Shown: in pieces, positions 26,447 to 33,759 of the stretch
Numbering within the stretch: position 1 is the stretch's first letter
Layout of the letters: every line of letters begins with the position of its first letter
NCBI RefSeq assembly: GCF_014069875.1
Contig: NZ_CP059676.1
Span: 1,488,001-1,552,000, forward strand
Length of the DNA stretch: 64,000 bases
Direction: 5' to 3'
From: Flaviflexus equikiangi
Lineage (GTDB): Bacteria; Actinomycetota; Actinomycetes; Actinomycetales; Actinomycetaceae
Notes under the pieces: generated by a model
The model's database searches: none
What the model saw: the letters and a program-made list of their open reading frames with translations, nothing else
What the model was told of the DNA's origin: nothing
Program-made: the position numbers and the translations under genes

Positions 26447-27712
26447 ATGCAGTCCCGTACCCGCGTGTTCGTCGGTCGGCTCGCCGGCACCGGCGTCTTC
26501 GACCCGATCGGCGACCGGGTCGGGAAGGTCCACGACGTCGTCGTCCTGTTCAGGCTCGTCGGACCGCCGCTCGCCGTAGGTCTCGTCATCGAGGTGACCG
26601 GGAAGAAGCGTGTCTTCCTGCCGCTGTCCCGCGTCACTTCGATCGCCAACGGCCAGGTCATCACGACGGGTCTCGTCAACATCAGGCGATTCTCCCAACG
26701 ATCGACAGAGACGCTCGTCATCAGCGAGATACTCGACCGGCGCGTCACCTTCAAGGATGGTTCTGGCGGCGCGACCGTCATCGACCTGTCGATCGAGGAG
26801 TATCGCCGGGCCGACTGGCGTATCCGGGACGTCTACGTGCGTGCCGACAAGAATGGTCCGCATTCGGGTGAAACGATGATCGTCCCCGTCGGCGAGCTGA
26901 CGGGCCTGGCTACCGGGAAGGAAGGGCAGGCGGCTACTGCCCTCCTGGCCCGAATCGCCCACCTCAAGCCCGCCGACGTGGCTGACGTCATTCGTGAGCT
27001 GCCGGGAGATCGTCGGCTTGCGGTGGCGATGGCGCTGAACGATGAGCGGCTCGCCGACGTGTTATCCGAGCTGAGCGACGATGAACAGGTCGCGATCATG
27101 TCGGATCTCGATCTTGATCGTGCCGCAGATGTTCTCGACGTCATGCAGCCGGATGATGCCGCGGACCTCGTGGCTGAGCTGCCCGCCGGGCAGGCGGCGC
27201 TCCTTCTCGAACGCATGGATCCTGAGGAAGCGGAGGACGTGCGCCGGCTCTTGGCGTACGACGAGAGAACGGCCGGTGGTCTCATGACGACCGAGCCCAT
27301 CGTCCTCGGCCCCGACGCCACGGTCGCCCATGCTCTAGCATCAGCTCGCCGCACTGACGTGACGCCCGCTTTGGCTGCCACCATCTTTGTCACCCGCCCG
27401 CCGCTCGAGACGCCGACGGGCCGTTATCTCGGGGTCGTGCACCTGCAGCGTGCGTTGAGGGAGCCGCCTTCGACCCTGTTGGGGCAGATCATCGACACCG
27501 ATATCGAGCCCCTTGAGCCGGAGGCGAGCATGGGCTCCGTTGCCCGGCGCCTCGCAACCTACAACCTGACGGCACTGCCGGTCGTCGACGAATCTCGGCT
27601 TCTCTTGGGTGCTGTCTCGATCGATGACGTGCTCGACCATCTGCTGCCCGATGATTGGCGGACCACCGATGATGACGAATCTGACATGAGAGTGGAGCGT
27701 GGACATGGCTGA
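26447..27712 (+). CDS. PRC-barrel / MgtE-N / CBS-domain protein
   Basis: A 421-residue cytoplasmic protein. An N-terminal PRC-barrel-like part (about 1-150, beginning FVGRLAGTGVFDPIGDRVG) is followed by the MgtE intracellular N-domain, with repeats such as ADVLSELSDDEQVAIMSDLD, ADVLDVMQPDDAADLVAELP and LLERMDPEEAEDVRRLL. A CBS pair begins at ERTAGGLMTTEPIVL. No membrane channel part is present, so this is a magnesium-sensing module without its own pore. ATG 26447 has GAAGGAG 6 nt upstream. It overlaps the DUF1003 membrane protein gene by 8 nt; the two may work together in divalent-ion control (inference). Confidence 0.85.
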   Translation: MQSRTRVFVGRLAGTGVFDPIGDRVGKVHDVVVLFRLVGPPLAVGLVIEVTGKKRVFLPLSRVTSIANGQVITTGLVNIRRFSQRSTETLVISEILDRRVTFKDGSGGATVIDLSIEEYRRADWRIRDVYVRADKNGPHSGETMIVPVGELTGLATGKEGQAATALLARIAHLKPADVADVIRELPGDRRLAVAMALNDERLADVLSELSDDEQVAIMSDLDLDRAADVLDVMQPDDAADLVAELPAGQAALLLERMDPEEAEDVRRLLAYDERTAGGLMTTEPIVLGPDATVAHALASARRTDVTPALAATIFVTRPPLETPTGRYLGVVHLQRALREPPSTLLGQIIDTDIEPLEPEASMGSVARRLATYNLTALPVVDESRLLLGAVSIDDVLDHLLPDDWRTTDDDESDMRVERGHG

Positions 27713-28268
27713 TCATTTCAGCGAACCGCTGGAGGGCCGCGAGCGGCGCCTGCGCCGGTTCCGGGCGAGCAAGAACTCCGACCGTGTCGGTCAGATCTCT
27801 GAGGGAATCGCCCGTTTCACGGGCACACCGCAGTTCCTCATCTACCTGTCGATCTTCGTCGTGCTGTGGCTGGGCTGGAACTCGTTCGCGCCAGAGAATC
27901 TGCGTTTCGATAGTGCGGCACTGGGCTTCACCGCCCTCACCCTCATGCTGTCCCTCCAAGCCTCCTATTCCGCTCCCCTCATCCTCTTGGCCCAGAACAG
28001 GCAGGACGATCGTGACAGGGTGGCGAACGAGCAGGACCGGCAGCGTGCGGAGCGCAACCTGTCCGATACCGAGTATCTGACGAGAGAGATTGCGGGCCTG
28101 AGGATGACGCTCGGGGACATGGCGACCCGTGACTTCGTTCGTTCCGAGCTGCGGGACATGATCGATGAGCTTGACCGGGAAAGGACCGATCGCCTGCGGG
28201 AGCGGGAGGAGCGGATCGCACAGCTGCAGGCCGAGATCGAGCAGCTCAGGGCGTCAGAGTCGTCCTGA
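27705..28268 (+). CDS. DUF1003 family membrane protein
   Basis: A 187-residue protein with two predicted membrane helices (about 44-62 and 74-98) separated by the conserved WLGWNSFAPENLRFDSAALG. DUF1003 hallmarks continue with SLQASYSAPLILLAQNRQDD, then a charged coiled-coil C-terminus (about 105-187). The function of the family is not established. ATG 27705 is preferred over GTG 27699 because AGTGGAG is 7 nt before it. Its last 23 bp overlap, tail to tail, the acyltransferase gene on the other strand. Confidence 0.87.
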   Translation: MADHFSEPLEGRERRLRRFRASKNSDRVGQISEGIARFTGTPQFLIYLSIFVVLWLGWNSFAPENLRFDSAALGFTALTLMLSLQASYSAPLILLAQNRQDDRDRVANEQDRQRAERNLSDTEYLTREIAGLRMTLGDMATRDFVRSELRDMIDELDRERTDRLREREERIAQLQAEIEQLRASESS

Positions 28269-30153
28269 TCGTCTCGGCGTAGATCTTCGCGCCCTCCCGG
28301 CCCGGATGAACGGCATCGCCCGCGAGGAGGTCGGTGTGGTCCGCGATCGCCGTGTACCAGTCGGCGACGAGGACCCTGTCCGGATGGCGTTGCGCAGCCG
28401 ATGCGATCGCGCGATTCGAATCGGGGATCCAGGAGGCTCGCGGTGGGCCGAAAGCGGTCACGAACACGACCTTGCGCTCTGGCCCAACCGCGTCGAGCAC
28501 GGCGTCAACATTCCCATCAGAGATCGCTCCGTTCGTGGCCAGGGAGACGACCACAAAATTGCCGAGAGTGCCATTGGCCGCGTGTTGGGCGATGATCGTG
28601 GGTGCAGCCTGGATGCTCCGGGATTCCGCCGCGTCGATCACGACACCTGGCATGGCCTCAGACAGAGAGTACTGGGACGCGAGAACAATAGAGTCCCCGA
28701 TGATGGTGACCTCGTCCCAGGTCGCGGGACCGACGAAGGCGGGTGTGGGCTCCGGGGTCGGCTCCGGCGCCTCGGGAGTGGGCGGCGTCGTCGATTGGGC
28801 GCCCCCTCCGGGAATCGGCGATATGGTCTCCGGGTTCGCGTCAGGAGTGCCCTCGGGCGCATGGATGTCAGGGTCCGCTTTCCCTCCATCCTCGACAGCC
28901 TGCTGAGCGGACGACACGGCCGGGGCGGTGATGATCGCCGCACCGGCGAGAGACAGAACGAGCAGCGGGGCCGTCACGCTCGCGATCGCGCCAGCCGGGT
29001 TGAGACGAGAGATGCGGTCACGGATGCTCGCAAGCCACGGGCGTAGCCCCATCCTGCGAATCGGGTCCTCGATGTACGTGAAGGACAGGTGGGCGGCAAT
29101 CACCGACAGTACAGCGACCGCCGCGGCGACGATCATCGGGTCCAGGAGCGGAAGACGATAGTAGAAGATGACGAAAAGCGGCCAATGCCATAGATAGATT
29201 CCGTAGCTTCGGACACCGATCCAGCTCAGAATTCTGCTCCCGAGCACCGCCCTCAGAGCTGAAGATTCAGCGGACTGCACATCGGGCAGCAGTGCGCGGA
29301 TGACGAGGACGGTGAGTGCGCTGGCCGCCACCATCGCCCACGGGTACATGGCGAGGGAGTCGGGGATGGTCATGCCCGCCGCCATGATGGCGAGGATTCC
29401 CACCCATCCGGCTCTACCCCATTGAGCGGAACGGGGGCTCGCGGCGAGCTCGTGTCGACCCACAACGGTTCGCGACATGGCGAAGGCAAGGCATGCACCG
29501 AACATGAGGCCCCACAGATGCGTGTCCGTCCCCATGTAGGACCGTGTGACATCCTCTCCGAGGAGAACGATGTGGAGGGCGATGGAACCCGTCGCGATTG
29601 CCAACGATACGGCGATGCGCCACCGGGTTCGGCGGCGGAGGAGAAGGACGACGATGATGGGCCAGAAGAGATAGAACTGCTGCTCGACTGCGAGAGACCA
29701 CATGTTTGTGAAGAGGAGCGGGCTTGCCTGCTCGAAGTACGATGAGCCGCTCGCGATCTCGACCCAGTTGTAGGTCGCGGTCAGCGACCCCAGCACCTGC
29801 CGCCCGAGGGCGACACGGGCGTCTGCGCCCGCGAACACTGCGAGAGCGGATGCTCCGATCGTGGCGACGAACACCGCTGGGAACAGCCTGCGGAAGCGCC
29901 TGCGCCAAAAATCTGCGAGGCGAGGCCCCCCATGATTCGCGGAGGACACGATGAGGAGGCTCGTGATGAGGAATCCGGATAGGACGAAGAAGATATCGAC
30001 ACCGATATAGCCGATCCCCGCCCATCCCGGTATCAGGTGGAAGACAAGAACGAGGCCTGTCGCGATAGCTCGAAGTCCGTCGAGACCGACGATGCGCCGC
30101 ATCGAGATGCGAACCGTGGAGTTTACCCTGTCCGGGGCTGACATATTATTCAT
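28246..30153 (-). CDS. Acyltransferase-3 / SGNH fusion (OafA-like O-acetyltransferase)
   Basis: A 635-residue two-part envelope enzyme. The N-terminal part (about 20-400) is an acyltransferase-3 domain with about ten helices; it opens RRIVGLDGLRAIATGLVLVF and includes the conserved SLAVEQQFYLFWP and SYGIYLWHWP. A helix near 398-420 is followed by a Pro/Glu/Thr-rich linker (about 430-480), then an extracytoplasmic SGNH esterase-like domain with GDSIV (block I) and AGDAVHPG (the Asp-His pair). OafA-type proteins O-acetylate cell-wall or surface polysaccharides. GGAGG lies 15 nt before the first ATG, so the second ATG (30144) is possible. Transcribed alone. Confidence 0.9.
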   Translation of the reverse strand: MNNMSAPDRVNSTVRISMRRIVGLDGLRAIATGLVLVFHLIPGWAGIGYIGVDIFFVLSGFLITSLLIVSSANHGGPRLADFWRRRFRRLFPAVFVATIGASALAVFAGADARVALGRQVLGSLTATYNWVEIASGSSYFEQASPLLFTNMWSLAVEQQFYLFWPIIVVLLLRRRTRWRIAVSLAIATGSIALHIVLLGEDVTRSYMGTDTHLWGLMFGACLAFAMSRTVVGRHELAASPRSAQWGRAGWVGILAIMAAGMTIPDSLAMYPWAMVAASALTVLVIRALLPDVQSAESSALRAVLGSRILSWIGVRSYGIYLWHWPLFVIFYYRLPLLDPMIVAAAVAVLSVIAAHLSFTYIEDPIRRMGLRPWLASIRDRISRLNPAGAIASVTAPLLVLSLAGAAIITAPAVSSAQQAVEDGGKADPDIHAPEGTPDANPETISPIPGGGAQSTTPPTPEAPEPTPEPTPAFVGPATWDEVTIIGDSIVLASQYSLSEAMPGVVIDAAESRSIQAAPTIIAQHAANGTLGNFVVVSLATNGAISDGNVDAVLDAVGPERKVVFVTAFGPPRASWIPDSNRAIASAAQRHPDRVLVADWYTAIADHTDLLAGDAVHPGREGAKIYAETIRTTLTP

Positions 30154-30280
30154 GACGCTCGTTCCGAGACCTCCTCCCTAGCCACCGATCAATGGTAAGT
30201 CAGTGGTGCCTGTGGACGCTCGTCAAACGTGATGCTTCCTACTGGTGACCTTCATCCTGGAATACTCACGGCGCTATCAC

Positions 30281-30286
30281 TAGAAT
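30281..30286 (+). promoter_or_regulatory. -10 element for leaderless mrp
   Basis: TAGAAT is followed by 7 nt and the ATG at 30294. This is one of the best -10 matches in the window, and there is no Shine-Dalgarno sequence. Confidence 0.5.
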
Positions 30287-30293
30287 AAAGAAC

Positions 30294-31424
30294 ATGACAG
30301 TACCCAGCGAGGAAGCCGTACGGGAAGCTCTCAGCACCGTTCTCGATCCTGAAATCCGCCGTCCAATCACCGACCTCGACATGGTTCGCAGCGTCGATAT
30401 CGCCGACGGCAGCGTGACCGTCGGCATTGACCTGACCACGCAGGGGTGCCCCCTCCGCGACACCATCTCGACCGACATCGAGAACGCCGTCGCGAAAGTC
30501 GAAGGGACAACAGCCGTCTCCGTGGCCTTCGGTGTCATGACCGAAGAGCAGCGGAAGAACCTCCAGACGAAGCTTCGCGGCGGAGTCCCCGAGGCCGTGA
30601 TCCCCTTCTCCCAGCCCGGATCCCTCACCCGCGTCTACGCGATCACCTCCGGCAAGGGCGGTGTCGGCAAGTCGTCCATGACCGCGAACCTCGCGGTTGC
30701 CATGGCGAAATCGGGTCTGCGTGTCGGCATCGTCGACGCTGACATCTACGGTCACTCGATTCCCGCGATGCTGGGCGTCACACAGCCGCCGACCCGGGTT
30801 GAAGACATGATCATGCCTCCCGTTGCCCAGGGCGTGAAGGTGATCTCCATCGGCATGTTCACCGACGGCAACACCCCGGTGGTGTGGCGTGGGCCGATGA
30901 TGCACAGGGCCCTTCAGCAGTTCCTCGCGGACGTCTACTGGGGCGACCTGGATGCGCTGCTCCTCGATCTGCCGCCCGGCACCGGCGATGTGGCGATCTC
31001 TGTCGCACAGCTCCTGCCGAATTCGGAGATCGTCGTCGTCACGACCCCGCAGCAGGCTGCGGCTCAGGTGGCCGAGCGCGCGGGTGCGATGGCAGCCCAG
31101 ACGAACCAGAAGGTTATCGGCGTCATCGAGAACATGTCGTACCTCGAGCTTCCGGACGGGACGAAGATGGATCTCTTCGGCACCGGCGGCGGCGAGCAGG
31201 TCGCCTCCGAGCTCACACGAATCCTCGGCTACGAGATCCCCGTCCTCGCAGAGATTCCTCTCGAGCAGGATCTTCGCGAGAAGGGTGACAACGGTACTCC
31301 GATTGCCGGAACAGACTCAGAGTCCCCTGCAGCGGTTGCCCTTCGCACGATTGCCGATCGGCTCTCTCATCGGGCACGCGGCCTTGCAGGCCGATCTCTC
31401 GGCCTGAGTCCGATCAACAACTAA
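30294..31424 (+). CDS. mrp: Mrp/ApbC iron-sulfur carrier ATPase
   Basis: A 376-residue P-loop ATPase for Fe-S cluster assembly and transfer. The N-terminal MIP18/DUF59 domain (about 5-95) has TTQGCPLRD, and the ParA-like ATPase begins YAITSGKGGVGKSS (deviant Walker A). DLPPGTGD and ENMSYLELPDG follow. The CXXC pair that binds the cluster in many Mrp proteins is missing from the last motif, as in actinobacterial relatives I recall. It is transcribed alone with a perfect hairpin after the stop. Confidence 0.93.
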   Translation: MTVPSEEAVREALSTVLDPEIRRPITDLDMVRSVDIADGSVTVGIDLTTQGCPLRDTISTDIENAVAKVEGTTAVSVAFGVMTEEQRKNLQTKLRGGVPEAVIPFSQPGSLTRVYAITSGKGGVGKSSMTANLAVAMAKSGLRVGIVDADIYGHSIPAMLGVTQPPTRVEDMIMPPVAQGVKVISIGMFTDGNTPVVWRGPMMHRALQQFLADVYWGDLDALLLDLPPGTGDVAISVAQLLPNSEIVVVTTPQQAAAQVAERAGAMAAQTNQKVIGVIENMSYLELPDGTKMDLFGTGGGEQVASELTRILGYEIPVLAEIPLEQDLREKGDNGTPIAGTDSESPAAVALRTIADRLSHRARGLAGRSLGLSPINN

Positions 31425-31427
31425 AGC

Positions 31428-31455
31428 CTCTGCCCCCGACATGTCGGGGGCAGAG
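31428..31455. terminator. Bidirectional terminator hairpin
   Basis: A perfect 28-nt palindrome (CTCTGCCCCCGACA then its complement) lies between convergent mrp and tatB. Confidence 0.85.
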
Positions 31456-31475
31456 CTGTCTGTAGATGGGTCCGA

Positions 31476-31877
31476 TCAGGTCGCCTCATCATCGAACGGC
31501 ACGGTTTCGCGACGCTGCTCCGCCGGTGCGGACGCGGCTGTCTCTGAGAGGGACGGTGCGGACGCGGCTGCGGCCGGTGTCGTCCGTGGGGTTGAGACTG
31601 GACGAGAGGTGCGGGAAGGCACGCGTGCCGGCGGGTCATCCTTGAGCGCGTCGCGCACGATCCTGCGCGGATCGTATTGACGCGGGTCGAGGTTCTTCAA
31701 CTCGTCGAAGTCGGGGCCCAGTTCTTCCTGGACGCGAGCCTTCGCTCCCGTCGCGATAGCTTTGACTTCGCGGATGAGTCTGCCGAGCTGGGATGCGAGC
31801 TCGGGTAGCTTATCGGGCCCAACGATGAGGATGAGGATGAGCGCGATAACGATGACCTCAGTCGAGTTGATTCCCAT
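31476..31877 (-). CDS. tatB: Twin-arginine translocase subunit TatB
   Basis: A 133-residue Tat component. One N-terminal helix (STEVIVIALILILIVGPDKL, about 4-23) runs into an amphipathic helix (PELASQLGRLIREVKAIATG) and a polar Ala/Ser/Pro-rich tail (about 85-133). With TatC it binds twin-arginine signal peptides. The Glu early in the helix and the acidic patch after the amphipathic helix favour TatB over TatA. ATG 31877 follows a TAAGAT -10 element by 7 nt. It lies divergent from an O-methyltransferase gene, the usual actinobacterial setting. Confidence 0.9.
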   Translation of the reverse strand: MGINSTEVIVIALILILIVGPDKLPELASQLGRLIREVKAIATGAKARVQEELGPDFDELKNLDPRQYDPRRIVRDALKDDPPARVPSRTSRPVSTPRTTPAAAASAPSLSETAASAPAEQRRETVPFDDEAT

Positions 31878-31884
31878 GCCAGCT

Positions 31885-31890
31885 ATCTTA
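31885..31890 (-). promoter_or_regulatory. -10 element for leaderless tatB
   Basis: TAAGAT on the minus strand, 7 nt before the ATG at 31877. Confidence 0.45.
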
Positions 31891-32043
31891 GCGTGCCGGT
31901 TCGGGCCGAGCATGGTACGGAGGGACCAGCCGCCGGGCGTCGTACGCCACATGCGCCGCCACGTCATTGTGACAGGGGACCTGCCGAGGCACATGGAGGC
32001 CGCTTTTTCCGCGTACCATTGACGGGAAAGAAGGAGTACCGAT

Positions 32044-32679
32044 ATGTCGAGTGACAAGACACTGTCCTGGGCCTTTGCCGAGGAGCAAATGGTCGAAAAC
32101 GATCTCGTGGCGCAGGCACGGTCGACAGCCGAAGACCTTGGAATATCGGCCGTCTCACCCGCGACAGGCTCTCTCCTTCGAATACTGTCCTCCGTGTCGG
32201 GTGCGCGCACCGCCGTCGAAGTGGGAACAGGGACGGGCGTATCGGGCCTCTACCTGCTCCAGGGCAGCGACAGCCTGACACTCACAACGATTGATGTCGA
32301 GGCGGAAGCACAGCGTGCCGCTCGCGAGGTCTTCGCTCGTGCCGGGATTCGAGCTTCCCGGACGCGTCTCATCAAGGGACGATCAGCCGATATTCTTCCG
32401 CGCCTCGCGGACCACTCCTATGATCTTGTCCTGATCGACGGGGATCCCGAGGAAGCTCCGGGGGATGCGGAGGAGGCTCTGCGGATCCTCCGCCCAGGTG
32501 GTCTCCTCATCGTCGCCCGGGCGCTCCTCGACGGGAAAGTAGCCGATCCGGCCAGGCGCGAGCCTGAGACTGTCGCTATCCGCGGCCTCGTCAAGGACGT
32601 CCTCGAACAGAGTCCGCTATGCGCGCTCGTGCCCATCGGTTCGGGGCTTCTCCTCGCACAGGCGACTCAGACGCCGTGA
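32044..32679 (+). CDS. O-methyltransferase family 3 protein
   Basis: A 211-residue SAM-dependent methyltransferase. The SAM loop is AVEVGTGTGVSGLYLL (about 57-72), TIDVEAEAQ gives the acidic ribose-binding position, and DLVLIDGDPEEAPGDAEEAL with LRPGGLLIV completes the Rossmann fold. The family includes metal-dependent catechol/caffeoyl-CoA-type enzymes; the substrate of this genomic-context homologue is not known. AAGGAG lies 7 nt before the ATG. It is divergent from tatB and ends at a hairpin shared with DUF3117. Confidence 0.88.
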   Translation: MSSDKTLSWAFAEEQMVENDLVAQARSTAEDLGISAVSPATGSLLRILSSVSGARTAVEVGTGTGVSGLYLLQGSDSLTLTTIDVEAEAQRAAREVFARAGIRASRTRLIKGRSADILPRLADHSYDLVLIDGDPEEAPGDAEEALRILRPGGLLIVARALLDGKVADPARREPETVAIRGLVKDVLEQSPLCALVPIGSGLLLAQATQTP

Positions 32680-32686
32680 CCTGACT

Positions 32687-32710
32687 GTGCCCGGCGAAAG
32701 TGCCGGGCAC
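32687..32710. terminator. Bidirectional terminator hairpin
   Basis: GTGCCCGGC (32687-32695) pairs with GCCGGGCAC (32702-32710) around GAAAGT, between the convergent methyltransferase and DUF3117 genes. Confidence 0.8.
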
Positions 32711-32730
32711 ATGACTTCCATAGCTGACTT

Positions 32731-32898
32731 CTAGCTGACGACCGCGTGAAGCGCGGCTCCCAGCTCTGTTGCCTCCTCGGCGTTCAACTCGATGACGAGT
32801 CGGCCACCACCATCGACCGGGATCCTCATGATGATTCCGCGGCCTTCCTTCGCCACTTCAATCGGTCCATCGCCCGAACGGGGTTTCTGAGCTGCCAT
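32731..32898 (-). CDS. DUF3117 family small protein
   Basis: A 55-residue protein that starts MAAQKPRSGDGPIEVAKEGR and contains IIMRIPVDGGGRLVVELN. It matches DUF3117, a short, highly conserved actinobacterial family of unknown function. The ATG at 32898 has a near-ideal ribosome site (AAGGAG, 7 nt spacing), and the stop TAG is at 32731-32733. It is easily missed because of its length. It lies alone between a terminator and the LOG-family gene. Confidence 0.92.
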   Translation of the reverse strand: MAAQKPRSGDGPIEVAKEGRGIIMRIPVDGGGRLVIELNAEEATELGAALHAVVS

Positions 32899-32965
32899 GG
32901 TATATCTCCTTAACTGAAGGTCACCAATAGTTTACGCGAAACTGTGACACGGCGGGAGAAGTAGG

Positions 32966-33718
32966 TCACGTTCCGTTGGCGTGGCGGGCTTCAGCGATGG
33001 CGTGGAGGCCCTTCTCGAGCGCCTCCATCACTTCGTCGACCGTATCGACGACGGTGACGAGGTTCTCGTCGCCGGGTGAGATCATGCCCTCGGCGAGCTG
33101 GGTGTTGACCATCCAATCGAGAAGACCCTGCCAATAGTCGCGTCCGACGAGGATGACGGGGAAGGATTCGACCTTGGATGTTTGGACGAGCGTCAGGGCT
33201 TCGAACAGCTCATCCAGCGTGCCATATCCTCCGGGGAGGACGATGAAGCCGAGAGAGTACTTGACGAACATCGTCTTCCGGATGAAGAAGTAGCGGAAGT
33301 GAATACCGAGATCGACATAGTCGTTCATGCCCTGCTCGAACGGAAGCTCGATGCCGAGGCCGACAGAGATCCCGCCCGCCTCGGAGGCACCCTTGTTCGC
33401 CGCCTCCATGACGCCCGGTCCCCCGCCGGTGATGACAGCGAACTCGGCTTCGACCAGTCGGGCGGCGATGTCCCGAGCAAGTTCGTAGTGCGGGCTGCCC
33501 GGCTTTGTGCGTGCCGAGCCGAAGACCGATATTGCGGGACCGAGATCGGCCAGGGCGCCGAAGCCTTCGACGAACTCCGCCTGGATCCGCATGACACGCC
33601 AAGGATCGGCATGGAGCCAGTCCGAGTCCTGGTCGGGCGCGAGCAGGCGAGCATCCGTCGTCTTCTCCGGTATCTGATGGCCCCGCAAAAGCACTGGACC
33701 GCGGCGATAGGATCTCAT
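32966..33718 (-). CDS. LOG family protein (TIGR00730)
   Basis: A 250-residue Rossmann-fold protein. The motifs TGGGPGVMEAANKGA (about 108-122) and LPGGYGTLDE (about 170-179) define the LOG/YgdH family; characterised members release cytokinin-like bases from nucleoside 5'-monophosphates by hydrolysis. In bacteria the physiological role is often nucleotide turnover. ATG 33718 is chosen because GGAGG lies 4 nt upstream. It sits 38 nt downstream of the flavoprotein reductase gene, probably in one unit. Confidence 0.88.
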   Translation of the reverse strand: MRSYRRGPVLLRGHQIPEKTTDARLLAPDQDSDWLHADPWRVMRIQAEFVEGFGALADLGPAISVFGSARTKPGSPHYELARDIAARLVEAEFAVITGGGPGVMEAANKGASEAGGISVGLGIELPFEQGMNDYVDLGIHFRYFFIRKTMFVKYSLGFIVLPGGYGTLDELFEALTLVQTSKVESFPVILVGRDYWQGLLDWMVNTQLAEGMISPGDENLVTVVDTVDEVMEALEKGLHAIAEARHANGT

Positions 33719-33759
33719 CGTTCCTCCCTTTCCTTCGGCGTCCACTCTATCCGCGTTCC

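Noticed and set aside
28738-28800. Pro/Glu/Thr repeats suggesting a tandem repeat in the acyltransferase gene
   Set aside because: This is a low-complexity linker between the membrane and SGNH domains, common in such fusions, not a phase-variable repeat of constant unit.
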